Shown here: positions 1 to 7,907 of the stretch, in pieces
How the letters are laid out: every line of letters begins with the position of its first letter
Position numbering within the stretch: the stretch's first letter is position 1
From: an uncultured Flavobacteriaceae bacterium
GTDB lineage: Bacteria > Bacteroidota > Bacteroidia > Flavobacteriales > Flavobacteriaceae
Reading direction: 5' to 3'
Length of the DNA stretch: 64,000 bases
Assembly (NCBI GenBank): GCA_947494825.1
Contig: CANLWN010000003.1
Span: 248,001 to 312,000 of the forward strand
The notes under the pieces: model-generated
Told to the model about the DNA's origin: nothing
Databases searched by the model: none
What the model saw: only the letters and a program-made list of their open reading frames with translations
Position numbers and translations under genes: made by a program

Positions 1-47
1 CTATTCGGCATTTATGCTTACCTTGTAAGATAGAAAACTATACGATT

Positions 48-173
48 ATGGAAGAAATTGATTTTGGCACTCGGGTGCTGAACGGATTCCTCAGCATTAT
101 GATTGTGGTTCTGGTCGCTATCCTTGTCGCCGTTGTGGTTAGCCTCATTTTAGCAGCCTTGGGATTCTTTTAG
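48..173 (+). CDS. 41-residue single-pass membrane peptide (copy 1)
   Basis: A short reading frame of 41 codons plus stop. The first 12 residues are polar (M-E-E-I-D-F-G-T), followed by a continuous hydrophobic helix rich in V, L, I and A that runs to the C-terminus GFF. Function is unknown. Support for it being real comes from a second peptide of identical length about 275 bp downstream (449-574) that aligns without gaps at roughly 17 of 41 positions, including E3, F6, T8, L11, L15-S16-I17, V29-V31 and G39. There is no basic tail as in many type I toxins. It may be a small membrane regulator or subunit; no partner is visible because the window starts here. Confidence 0.6.
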   Translation: MEEIDFGTRVLNGFLSIMIVVLVAILVAVVVSLILAALGFF

Positions 174-448
174 ACCGCATGGGTTCCCCTTCTTCTCCCA
201 AGACGCAACTACCCGTATTTTAATTTCCTAAAATACCTACACTTCTTTTGCTATATTTTTCTGGACAAGATGACCCTCCATTTGGTATGGGCGGCACCTC
301 TTTTTCGCTGTTTTATCGATGAACTGCATAAAAAATACGATTAAACCACAATTTTTGGCCTTTTCACAACATTTTTTAGCTGATGTACAATATGTCTTGC
401 TAACTTAATGGGAGCGAAATATTGAAGTTGAACCCAAATGCAGATGTT

Positions 449-574
449 ATGAAAGAGCTATCATTTAATACCGGAATTCTCGATGCCATACTATCTATCG
501 TAGTTGTTGCATTGGACATTGTGCTAGCACTTGTTGTTGTTGGCAGCCTACTGGCCCTTGTTGGCCTGATGTAA
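449..574 (+). CDS. 41-residue single-pass membrane peptide (copy 2)
   Basis: Same length and design as the peptide at 48-173: a polar N-terminus (M-K-E-L-S-F-N-T), then one long hydrophobic helix ending GLM. The ATG at 449 is used because the ATG at 438 is closed by a stop after three codons. Gap-free alignment with copy 1 shows the shared pattern E-x-x-F-x-T-x-x-L, LSI and VVV, so the two are paralogues. An aspartate (D23) sits inside the hydrophobic stretch, which copy 1 lacks; such a buried acid may mediate helix pairing. A strong terminator follows at 641-666. Function unknown. Confidence 0.6.
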   Translation: MKELSFNTGILDAILSIVVVALDIVLALVVVGSLLALVGLM

Positions 575-640
575 ATCTCCTTGAAATGAATTTATAAAAA
601 ACCTTCGTTTATTTGTTGAAAATCAAAATTGCCTTTAAAG

Positions 641-666
641 CGCTTCCTTCGGGGAGCGTTTTTTTT
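641..666 (+). terminator. Rho-independent terminator with UUCG loop
   Basis: A 7-bp stem (CGCTTCC / GGGAGCG, one G-U pair) closed by a TTCG tetraloop and followed by eight T. It sits between the small membrane peptide gene and the convergent solute-binding protein gene. Confidence 0.85.
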
Positions 667-699
667 ACAGCAATGTCCAAGACAAGGGTTTGATCTTCT

Positions 700-2358
700 T
701 TAATTTTTGGAAGGATATACCTCTTTCCTTTTGCTTTCTATCCGCACCATGGTTTCCTTGATCCGCTCAGGATTCTTCCAAAAATCTACAAATGCCCGGA
801 GGGCTTCATTGGCTATTTTAGGATGCGTATTCATTTCAAAAAGCGGCACCAACTGATCTACCTTTTTGATATAATCATATTGTTCCCTTTGCAGAGTACT
901 GAGTTGGTCAGCCGCCTTGATGTGGGCCGGTATCCTATACTGCAAGGTTTTGTGATTGGATCGCTGCACCTCCTCGCTTCCAAGGTATGTAAGAAATTCA
1001 TGGGCCAATTTCTGGTTTTTGGTAGACAGCGCATGGGCCCCGTACAAATGCAGGATCTCTACCTGCGGAATATTTTGCGTAATCGGTGGCATAGCAAAAA
1101 AGCCTATGTTCCCTTTCTGTTCCTGTATGGGGCCAAATTCCCAAAGCCACTCCCCTATGTTCCACATGACGGCCTTGCCTTCTGCCAGGTCCTTGACAGC
1201 AAATTGCCAATCCTGCTCTGCTGATTTTGAACTAAACGCATGGTTGTCGAACAGCGTTTTCCAATGCACAAAAACATTCCCTACCCGCTCATCCAACCAA
1301 CTGATCTTTCCGGCCATAAGGTCCTCATAGAAATCAGGGCCGTACAGGCGTAAGGAGAGGATAGCGAACCATCTGGCCACAGGGGGTTCCCAGCCGTCCC
1401 CGGAAACAGTGAACGGGAGGTATCCGGCCTTGTGGAGTTTACGGCACAGCTCCAAAAGCTCGTCCCAGGTGCTGGGCGGCCGCACCCCTACCTTTTCAAA
1501 AATATCCTTGCGATACCAGATGGGGTTCCATTGAAAGCTCATGGGCACAAAATACGGGCTTCCCTCATAGGACACCGCCCTTTTTATCGCAGGAGGAAAT
1601 GCCGAGTCCCAATTGTTTTGGTCCCATACCACAGATAGGTTCACAATGTCACCATTGGACACATGGGCTCTATAGACACCTTTAACAATGCCCGAAACTA
1701 CATCGGGCCGTGGCTCTTGCTCAAATTTGTCAAGGATAAAATCCGGAACCGGGGCATTGTAAAAATTGTTGGCCTCATAGTTGATGGTTGGGTTTCCCCT
1801 CTCCGTTTGGAAATCGAGCAACATCCCGGCATCCCAGTTGCCTGCGGGTCCCCCGCCGTGATTTGCCACATAGCTGAGATCGGGGCTGGTGGATCTATTG
1901 AAATTTGAAGCGATCCTTATTTGCATGCTTCCCAGTGAGTTGTAATGGTTGCGTTGGGCCTCGGTGAGACTTTGCAAAGTATCGGTTATTTTTAACCCAG
2001 TGGTATAGGCTGCTATGGCGGCTTCATTGGCCCCTGTTTTCAAGAGTCCGTGCCCATAACTGTAATAGGGGCTGATCATATGGGGAAAGGCCTTAAGATT
2101 GGCCTGGAAGATCTTAACGGCCGCTTCTTCCCTTTTCTCTGCGATAAGTTGATATCCAAGATTGTTCAACTGTGCAAAGGAAAAGTCGTACTTGTCCGCT
2201 TCCTGGGCTTTGAGCACTTCATACGTTTTAAGTGCCTGGTCAACCCCTTCGGTTTTCACCAGCTCGTGCAGTAATTGGGTTATGGGTTCTTTGACGTTCT
2301 GGGCGCTACAAATAATCGGAAGCAATATGAGGAGATAAGGGTGTAATTGTTTTATCAT
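700..2358 (-). CDS. TPR / extracellular solute-binding (family 1) protein
   Basis: 552 residues. Start placed at the ATG followed by a clear signal peptide (MIKQLHPYLLILLPIICSA); an upstream in-frame ATG at 2400 would bury that signal. Residues about 20-150 form TPR-like helix pairs (NNLGYQLIAEKREEAA, YGHGLLKTGANEAAIAAY). From about 175 to the end the protein resembles sugar-type ABC solute-binding proteins, with the family pattern WYRKDIF, PPSTWDELLELC and a late alpha/beta lobe. No ABC permease or ATPase gene is adjacent, so it may work as an extracytoplasmic sensor or scaffold rather than as a transporter subunit. The TPR fusion is unusual for this family. Fold assignment is firm; ligand and role are unknown. 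Confidence 0.75.
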   Translation of the reverse strand: MIKQLHPYLLILLPIICSAQNVKEPITQLLHELVKTEGVDQALKTYEVLKAQEADKYDFSFAQLNNLGYQLIAEKREEAAVKIFQANLKAFPHMISPYYSYGHGLLKTGANEAAIAAYTTGLKITDTLQSLTEAQRNHYNSLGSMQIRIASNFNRSTSPDLSYVANHGGGPAGNWDAGMLLDFQTERGNPTINYEANNFYNAPVPDFILDKFEQEPRPDVVSGIVKGVYRAHVSNGDIVNLSVVWDQNNWDSAFPPAIKRAVSYEGSPYFVPMSFQWNPIWYRKDIFEKVGVRPPSTWDELLELCRKLHKAGYLPFTVSGDGWEPPVARWFAILSLRLYGPDFYEDLMAGKISWLDERVGNVFVHWKTLFDNHAFSSKSAEQDWQFAVKDLAEGKAVMWNIGEWLWEFGPIQEQKGNIGFFAMPPITQNIPQVEILHLYGAHALSTKNQKLAHEFLTYLGSEEVQRSNHKTLQYRIPAHIKAADQLSTLQREQYDYIKKVDQLVPLFEMNTHPKIANEALRAFVDFWKNPERIKETMVRIESKRKEVYPSKN

Positions 2359-2644
2359 GGCCCTAGGTTTTTCTAAAAATACCAATAATCCCCCTGCCAA
2401 AGTGTTAGCAAAAACTTAAGAAAAAGAGATTTCCCCTGAAACCATAAATGAAAATATCCAAATTTGTAAGGTGTGCCCCAGAAGTAAAATTGCTATGCCT
2501 TCACTGATCGCGGTATAGCGACCCTATGGTGTTGATTTGATCAATTATTTGTATTGTTGTCAAACAAAGACCATCACTTTAAATCAAAGGCTAAAAAGTT
2601 GTTTGGCAGGCATACTTTAAATACCTGTGGAAAATCGGAACACG

Positions 2645-3217
2645 ATGCACCCGGATTTGTTGGACTATATCCAAAGATACGTAGACCTCTCAGAAGAGGA
2701 AATAGCGCTCTTTGTATCCTATTTGAAGCCCAGGAACCTGAAGAAAAAGGAGTTCCTTCTTGAAGCAGGGCAAGTGTGCCGATCAAGATACTTCATCATC
2801 AAAGGAGTAGTCAGGCAGTTTTATATTGACAAAAAAGGAAACGAACAGATCATTCATTTTGGGGTGGACAACTGGTGGATCACGGATTATGAGAGCGTCA
2901 TTAACAAAACCGTTTCCAATTGCTATATCGAGGCCCTTGAGGACACACAAATTCTGGAACTGTCCGAGGAAGACCTTAACCGCCTGTGTGTTGAACTCCC
3001 TAAAGCCGATCAGCTTTTCAGAAAAATAATGGAGAAGACCTATATTGCCATACAGGCAAGATTGGAATTTATGATGAGCCTGTCCGGAGAGGAGCTGTTC
3101 CAAACCTTTATTTCCCACAATCCCGATTTTGTCCAAAGAGTCCCCCAATACATGATTGCCTCCTATTTGGGCATGTCGCCTGAGTTCGTTAGCAAGATTA
3201 GGAGCAGAAAAAAATAA
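2645..3217 (+). CDS. Crp/Fnr-like cyclic-nucleotide-domain regulator
   Basis: 190 residues. An N-terminal cNMP-type beta-barrel (about 25-125, with FLLEAGQVCRSRYFIIKG and EDTQILELSEEDL) leads to a dimer helix and a short C-terminal HTH (YMIASYLGMSPEFVSKIR). The HTH ends soon after the recognition helix, as in the small Bacteroidota members of this family. I use ATG 2645; a GTG at 2627 would add six residues. The gene precedes the PfpI-like lipoprotein in the same direction, separated by a perfect 20-bp palindrome, so it may control that neighbour. Its recognition helix differs from those of the two FNR-type regulators near 55-62 kb, so it is unlikely to use the same operators. Confidence 0.85.
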   Translation: MHPDLLDYIQRYVDLSEEEIALFVSYLKPRNLKKKEFLLEAGQVCRSRYFIIKGVVRQFYIDKKGNEQIIHFGVDNWWITDYESVINKTVSNCYIEALEDTQILELSEEDLNRLCVELPKADQLFRKIMEKTYIAIQARLEFMMSLSGEELFQTFISHNPDFVQRVPQYMIASYLGMSPEFVSKIRSRKK

Positions 3218-3223
3218 TCACAT

Positions 3224-3243
3224 TTCTTAATCTAGATTAAGAA
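3224..3243. promoter_or_regulatory. Perfect 20-bp palindrome, probable operator
   Basis: TTCTTAATCTAGATTAAGAA is self-complementary with no loop and has no T-tract, so it looks like a dimeric protein site rather than a terminator. It lies about 44 bp upstream of the PfpI-like lipoprotein and just after the Crp-like regulator gene. Confidence 0.5.
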
Positions 3244-3286
3244 TCCCCAATGGTGCCTCTAGTAATTTTGTCCAAAAACATATACA

Positions 3287-4015
3287 ATGAAAAAAGCATT
3301 TTTATACTATTCGTTCATTCCACTGATCATAGGTTGTTCAGGGCAGTCTAAAAACAAGGATATGGCCACCGCAACCCCAAAGGAAGAAGCATCTGTTCAT
3401 ATGAAAGCAACAACCATCAACGAGAATCTGCCCACTATTGGGGTGCTCATTTTTGAAGGCGTTATTATGAACGAGGTGATAGCACCGCTAGATGTCTTTT
3501 CCAACACCGATGCCAACGGAAAATCGCTCTTTAATGTGATAACCATAGCAACTGAAAACAAAACGTACCAAAGTGCCCATGGTTTGCAAATAATTCCTGA
3601 TTACGTGGCCGATGACCTACCGGAATTAAGTGTTTTGGTAGTGCCCAGTTCCTATAATCCTGTCGATCAGACATCGGACAGCAAATTGGTGGCATTTGTC
3701 AGGGAACAAAACAAGACTACGGATTATGTGGCCAGCCATTGCGCGGGCGCCTTCATCATTGGTGAGACAGGAATCGCCGATGGCAGGGAAATTGTGACCT
3801 ATGTAACGGGCGGTAAGGCGCTGCAGGCTGATTACCCTGCCTTAAAAGTGGCCGATGACAGCAAGGTAGCCGTGGTGCAGGACGGAAAATTCATATCGTC
3901 CAATGGAAGTTTGGTAAGCTACATCGCTTCCTTTGACCTGCTGGAAAAGCTCACAGATACCAATCACAGAAAATTTGTGGAATCCGCCATATTGTTCGAC
4001 CGATTAAAGATGTAG
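3287..4015 (+). CDS. DJ-1/PfpI-family lipoprotein
   Basis: 242 residues with a lipoprotein signal (lipobox LIIGC) and a polar linker to about residue 40. The rest is a class I glutamine amidotransferase-like (DJ-1/PfpI) domain: IGVLIFEGVIMNEVIAPLDVF at the start, and the nucleophile elbow SHCAGAFIIG with the expected Cys, then a late GGKALQADYP and SNGSLVSYIASFDLLEKL. The family includes chaperones, glyoxalases, amidases and the sensor part of AraC-type regulators; which activity applies is not visible. The lipid anchor puts this copy outside the inner membrane, which is less common. Followed by a terminator at 4039-4072. Confidence 0.85.
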   Translation: MKKAFLYYSFIPLIIGCSGQSKNKDMATATPKEEASVHMKATTINENLPTIGVLIFEGVIMNEVIAPLDVFSNTDANGKSLFNVITIATENKTYQSAHGLQIIPDYVADDLPELSVLVVPSSYNPVDQTSDSKLVAFVREQNKTTDYVASHCAGAFIIGETGIADGREIVTYVTGGKALQADYPALKVADDSKVAVVQDGKFISSNGSLVSYIASFDLLEKLTDTNHRKFVESAILFDRLKM

Positions 4016-4038
4016 GGTCCGGCATTTGGCAAGGCGTT

Positions 4039-4072
4039 AAAAAGTAGGAATCTGACCGGTCCCTGCTTTTTT
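4039..4072 (+). terminator. Rho-independent terminator
   Basis: A 10-bp A/T-flanked stem (AAAAAGTAGG / CCTGCTTTTT, one G-U) with a 13-base loop and a T-tract, 24 bp after the PfpI-like gene. The A-run on the left arm makes it partly bidirectional. Confidence 0.65.
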
Positions 4073-4210
4073 GTTTCGGCCAAAAGGACACTTCGCAACA
4101 TGGGTGGACCGCTTTTTCCTTGAAAATTATGTGGTCACGTTTTCTATCTCTAAATTGTCCAATTAAAAAGAACAAGTAATCACATTAAAATGCATTAAAC
4201 CCAAAATGAA

Positions 4211-4663
4211 ATGAAAAGAAACCTCGTTCTATGCTGCGCCAGTTTCCTGTTGGCGCTAGCATCACTCAATGCCCAAGCCCTGCAGGATTCGTTGGCGGTT
4301 GAAAGGGCCGCCTTGGACTATATTGAGTCCCAACACCAACTTAAACCCGAACTCATGGAAAGTGCCCTGCATCCAAGAATGGTAAAAAGAACCTTCTGGA
4401 CCGACAAAAAAACTAAAAAACAGTATTTGCGGGAAACCTTTGCCGATGCCATGGTCCTCTTGGCGGAAACCTATAACATAGAAGGGGACAGGTTTCCAGA
4501 GCCCCCTAAAAAAGAGGTCGTTATTCTGGATATTACCGGAAATACGGCGTCGGTGAAACTCATCGCGGACGAATGGATCGATTTGATGCATATCATTAAA
4601 CTCAATGGCACGTGGCAAATCGTGAACGTGCTTTGGCAGTTTCACGATAGCTCCAAACACTGA
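4211..4663 (+). CDS. Secreted NTF2-like (lumazine-binding-like) protein
   Basis: 150 residues with a signal peptide (LVLCCASFLLALASLNA). The mature part has the NTF2-like cone pattern of the putative lumazine-binding family: a helix beginning ERAALDYIES, then LHPRMVKRTFW, and beta strands NTASVKLIADEWIDLMHIIKLNGTWQIVNVLW. Proteins of this family are common in Bacteroidota and their substrates are mostly unknown. The gene stands alone between a terminator and a membrane protein gene. Confidence 0.75.
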   Translation: MKRNLVLCCASFLLALASLNAQALQDSLAVERAALDYIESQHQLKPELMESALHPRMVKRTFWTDKKTKKQYLRETFADAMVLLAETYNIEGDRFPEPPKKEVVILDITGNTASVKLIADEWIDLMHIIKLNGTWQIVNVLWQFHDSSKH

Positions 4664-4741
4664 AGGGAGCTAAAACGAACTGACCGTGATTTGGCATAAA
4701 ATCTTTCTGTACACTGGATTGATTTAAAAAACCTTTATACC

Positions 4742-5419
4742 ATGGAAAATATCCCTAACTGGATCATACTTTTATTTGTTGCCACTACCCTACTCACTAT
4801 TTTCCTGTTTTGGTTGGCCGCCAAAAAGAACAAAGGCGTCTTGTACGTCCTAGTCATCTGGCTTTTGATCCAAGCGGGCATTGGACTATCGGGCTTTTAT
4901 CAAAATTTTGATGCCGTACCGCCCAGGTTTATCTTTTTGTTGGCGCCTGGCTTTGTCATAGCTGCGCTACTGTTCCTGACCAAAGGTGGTAAAACATTTA
5001 TCCAGTCGTTGGATCTTAAATGGCTGACGCTCCTGCATACGGTAAGGGTTCCTGTGGAGTTAGTGCTCTTCTACATATTTCTGGGCGACCTTATACCAGA
5101 GGATATGACCTTTGAAGGTAAGAACTTCGATATTATTTCGGGATTAACCGCACCGCTTATTTACATGGTCGCCTTTAGAGGGGGAGGTGTAAAGCGCAAG
5201 CTGTTGCTCTTCTGGAATGCCATCAGTTTGGGCTTGTTGATCAATATCCTGACCATCGCCGTGCTCAGTGCAAAAACCCCTTTTCAACAAATAGCCTTTG
5301 ATCAACCCAACATCGGGGTGATGTACTTTCCTCTGGTTTGGCTGCCATCGGTCATCGTACCCCTGGTCCTTATTTCGCAGCTGGCTAGTATTTCAAAATT
5401 GCTGGCTAAAGGCAAATGA
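4742..5419 (+). CDS. Polytopic membrane protein of unknown function
   Basis: 225 residues with about seven hydrophobic segments (for example IILLFVATTLLTIFLFWLA, VLYVLVIWLLIQAGIGL, FIFLLAPGFVIAALLFL, VMYFPLVWLPSVIVPLVLI) and short polar loops. I do not recognise a catalytic motif. It precedes the ECF41-like sigma factor by 67 bp in the same direction and could be co-transcribed, but there is no sequence sign that it is an anti-sigma factor. Confidence 0.65.
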   Translation: MENIPNWIILLFVATTLLTIFLFWLAAKKNKGVLYVLVIWLLIQAGIGLSGFYQNFDAVPPRFIFLLAPGFVIAALLFLTKGGKTFIQSLDLKWLTLLHTVRVPVELVLFYIFLGDLIPEDMTFEGKNFDIISGLTAPLIYMVAFRGGGVKRKLLLFWNAISLGLLINILTIAVLSAKTPFQQIAFDQPNIGVMYFPLVWLPSVIVPLVLISQLASISKLLAKGK

Positions 5420-5486
5420 ACGGCGTTTTACGGCAAACCCATATAATTTTTCGTAGACCATGATGGGCCCATAGCAAAAACAAAGC

Positions 5487-6365
5487 ATGAAAAGGATGGA
5501 TGAACCTATAGCAAAATACCGCAACATGTTGTTCCCCTATGCCTACAACATCATAGGGTCTGCAGATGACGCAAAAGACATTGTCCAAGATGTCCTAAGC
5601 AAACATTTTGTTTCAAAAAACGAAACTTCAAATGAAATAAGGAACGAAAAAAATTATCTCATCACTAGCGTAGTGAACCACGCGATCAACGTCAAAAATC
5701 GCACTAAAAAATTCGCTTCCCATTTGGAGCAGCTCCCGGAACCTGTGGCGACGGAAGAATCGGACCTGGAATTGCATCTTAAGGACATTGTTTCCTACTC
5801 CTTGCTTGTTTTATTGGAGCAATTAAACGTTAGGGAAAGGGCCGTATTCATTTTAAAAGAGGCCTTTAACTATTCGCACCAGGAAATTGCCGAGGTCATC
5901 TCGGGCACCGCCGAAAATTCCCGAAAACTCTTGAGCAGGGCCAAGGCCAAGATCAATCCAGCAAGAAAACCTTCGGCCAAAATAGCCAAGGGGGAGGCTA
6001 CTGGGTACCTCAACAGATACGTCACCGCCATAAGCAATGGGAACGTTGAGGAATTGGAGGCCTTGTTTTCCGAAGATATCAGGGTCGTTGCCGATGGAGG
6101 CACAGATGTGAAGGTACTTCGCAATTTGACCTTGGGCAGAGAGAACTGCATTGTTCTTCTTCTGGAGGTATACAAAAAATTTCAGATAGGACAGACCATC
6201 CGATTTGTAGAAATAAATCACCAACCAGCCATTCTCTTCTATACGGGTGAGGAACTTAACACTTGTCAGGTATTTTCCATTGCTTCCAATGGGAAGGTAT
6301 ACGCAATCAACTCGGTAATAGATCCCAAAAAATTGAAAAACATAGCAACCCGATCAGCCATTTAA
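5487..6365 (+). CDS. ECF41/SigJ-type sigma factor with SnoaL-like C-terminal domain
   Basis: 292 residues. Region 2 is at about 10-75 (YNIIGSADDAKDIVQDV), region 4 at about 105-155 (LNVRERAVFILKEAFNYSHQEIAEV). A C-terminal extension of about 120 residues (from FLNRYV-like NRYVTAISNGN to the end) matches the SnoaL/NTF2-like domain typical of ECF41 and SigJ factors, including a linker motif LPEPV and a DGG motif (VVADGGTDVKV). In ECF41 members this extension replaces a separate anti-sigma factor and controls activity. ECF41 genes usually sit next to redox or decarboxylase genes; here azoreductase and cupin genes follow, consistent with that rule. Confidence 0.88.
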   Translation: MKRMDEPIAKYRNMLFPYAYNIIGSADDAKDIVQDVLSKHFVSKNETSNEIRNEKNYLITSVVNHAINVKNRTKKFASHLEQLPEPVATEESDLELHLKDIVSYSLLVLLEQLNVRERAVFILKEAFNYSHQEIAEVISGTAENSRKLLSRAKAKINPARKPSAKIAKGEATGYLNRYVTAISNGNVEELEALFSEDIRVVADGGTDVKVLRNLTLGRENCIVLLLEVYKKFQIGQTIRFVEINHQPAILFYTGEELNTCQVFSIASNGKVYAINSVIDPKKLKNIATRSAI

Positions 6366-6459
6366 AATGGGGGTAACCACAATATGAATCCGAGGTGAGT
6401 TGGCAGTCGTTTCACGTAGAAAGCGGGTTTCGATAGCAACACCGTCACGTTTTGCACCC

Positions 6460-6490
6460 CAATTTTGTCTATTTCCTATAGACAAAATTG
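6460..6490. promoter_or_regulatory. 13-bp perfect inverted repeat upstream of azoR
   Basis: CAATTTTGTCTAT and ATAGACAAAATTG are perfect complements separated by five bases and end 6 bp before the azoR start. There is no T-tract. This looks like a repressor operator overlapping the start region, for a regulator not visible nearby. Confidence 0.55.
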
Positions 6491-6496
6491 CAACAA

Positions 6497-7105
6497 ATGA
6501 AACGATTATTAAGAATTGACTCCAGTTCAAGAAAAGAAGGTTCCCATTCCAGGAAGCTTGCCGATTTGGTCGAGGAAAAGTGGAAAGCCTCACACCCTAA
6601 AGGCAAGGTAGTCTACCGCGATCTGGCAGATTTTAACGTGCCGCATATTCACAACAAAACCATCCAAGGTTTTTACACGCCCCATGACCAACGAGGTGCG
6701 TCTCTCAAAGTAGCCCTTGAAATCTCGGATGAATTGATCGCCGAATTAAGTAATGTCGATGATATACTGATCAGCAGTCCGCTCTACAATCTGAATGTTC
6801 CGTCCAACCTTAAGGCGTATTTTGATCAGGTAGTCCGTGTGGGAAAGACCTTTGGTATTGATGAAGACGGTAAGTATTTCGGCATGCTAAAAAACAAAGG
6901 AGCCTATCTGGCCCTTTGCAAAGGCGGGTCCTATTTGGGAACACCTATGGAGCCTTATGATTTTCAGGAACCCTACCTAAAAACCATATTGGGACATATG
7001 GGCATCGAAACGAAAAGGGCGTTCTCTTTGGAAGGAACGGCGTACCCTGAACAATTGGACAAAAACATGATGAAAATTAAACAACAGATTCTAGAAACTT
7101 TTTAA
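6497..7105 (+). CDS. azoR: FMN-dependent NADH:quinone/azo reductase
   Basis: 202 residues, a flavodoxin-like fold. The phosphate-binding loop RIDSSSRKEGSHSRKLA near residue 5, the SPLYNLNVPSNLKAYFDQVVR segment near 95 and CKGGSYLG near 137 match the AzoR family, which transfers electrons from NADH via FMN to quinones and azo compounds and protects against electrophile stress. The ATG at 6497 is preferred over an in-frame TTG at 6488. The gene follows an ECF41-like sigma factor and is 11 bp ahead of a cupin gene, suggesting an operon. Confidence 0.88.
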   Translation: MKRLLRIDSSSRKEGSHSRKLADLVEEKWKASHPKGKVVYRDLADFNVPHIHNKTIQGFYTPHDQRGASLKVALEISDELIAELSNVDDILISSPLYNLNVPSNLKAYFDQVVRVGKTFGIDEDGKYFGMLKNKGAYLALCKGGSYLGTPMEPYDFQEPYLKTILGHMGIETKRAFSLEGTAYPEQLDKNMMKIKQQILETF

Positions 7106-7116
7106 ACCCAAAACAT

Positions 7117-7629
7117 ATGAAGGTAGATTTTTTTAATGACCAGTTAGAGAATAGGGCCTCGGTAATTCCCGTTGAGGAAGGAGAAACATTTAAAATGAAC
7201 GGCATCTCATTTACCTTCAAGGTCACTAGCGAACTGACCAATGACCAGTTAGGCGTGTATACGATAAAGCTGGCACCGAAAGCCATAGGGGCCAAATTGC
7301 ATTACCACCGGTTCATGGATGAGACCTTCATTGTGCAAAGTGGTACCCTGACCATCTTTGCCGGTACCCCGACCAAACGATACGATGTAGGTCCGGGTAC
7401 GGTCGTCTATGCCCCCAGAATGACGCCCCATGGCTTTCAAAACGACACCGACGAGGAGGTAGCGTTAACTCTGCTTTTTAATCCGTCGCAGAAACGGGAA
7501 GGATTCTTTAGGGGGCTAAATGAAACACTCAGCGAACAGCCGATCGACCCAGGGAAATACCTCAAATTGTATAACAAATACGACAGTTTTCCGGTGGACA
7601 CCTCCAATATGTTGCCGGTAAGGGAGTAA
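7117..7629 (+). CDS. Cupin-domain protein
   Basis: 170 residues. A single cupin barrel spans about 45-130, with motif 1 KLHYHRFMDETFIVQSG and motif 2 PGTVVYAPRMTPHGFQN carrying the expected His/Glu metal ligands. The C-terminal 40 residues are helical. Substrate unknown. Together with the azoreductase 11 bp upstream it probably belongs to a small stress-response operon linked to the ECF41-like factor. Confidence 0.8.
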   Translation: MKVDFFNDQLENRASVIPVEEGETFKMNGISFTFKVTSELTNDQLGVYTIKLAPKAIGAKLHYHRFMDETFIVQSGTLTIFAGTPTKRYDVGPGTVVYAPRMTPHGFQNDTDEEVALTLLFNPSQKREGFFRGLNETLSEQPIDPGKYLKLYNKYDSFPVDTSNMLPVRE

Positions 7630-7724
7630 GAACTTTCAAAGGAAGCGTATAAAAACCTGGTGCTGGATGCATTGGAACAAAACAGCTTCCCATTTCCGGG
7701 AGGCTTTCGCGCTTTGTGCAGGCC

Positions 7725-7756
7725 CTTCGACCCTGCTCAGGAAATACTCAGAGACT
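7725..7756. repeat. Dispersed intergenic repeat, copy A
   Basis: A stretch with the core GCTCAGGAAATACTCAGAG resembles one at 12255-12284 (GCTCAGGATAAACTCCGAG). Both lie in non-coding DNA. The 278-bp gap 7630-7907 otherwise holds only this and the terminator. Confidence 0.35.
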
Positions 7757-7845
7757 CCTCATGGCTTGTCTAGGGTGTGCAAACCGCCTGCGTGCTTTAA
7801 AAAATGAAGCCAAATCCGCTGATTTTTAAAATAAACAATTGGGAA

Positions 7846-7880
7846 ACAAAAAGCCCCGGAGTGGTTCCCGGGGTTTTTTC
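7846..7880. terminator. Bidirectional terminator
   Basis: CCCCGG / CCGGGG stem with an eight-base loop, flanked by an A-run on the left and a T-run on the right, between the convergent cupin and large lipoprotein genes. Confidence 0.8.
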
Positions 7881-7907
7881 ATTGTGAAAACGAACTTATG
7901 GATTGGA

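Noticed and set aside
48-574. Type I toxin pair
   Set aside because: The peptides lack the basic or aromatic tail usual in such toxins and I found no clear antisense promoter; function is left open.
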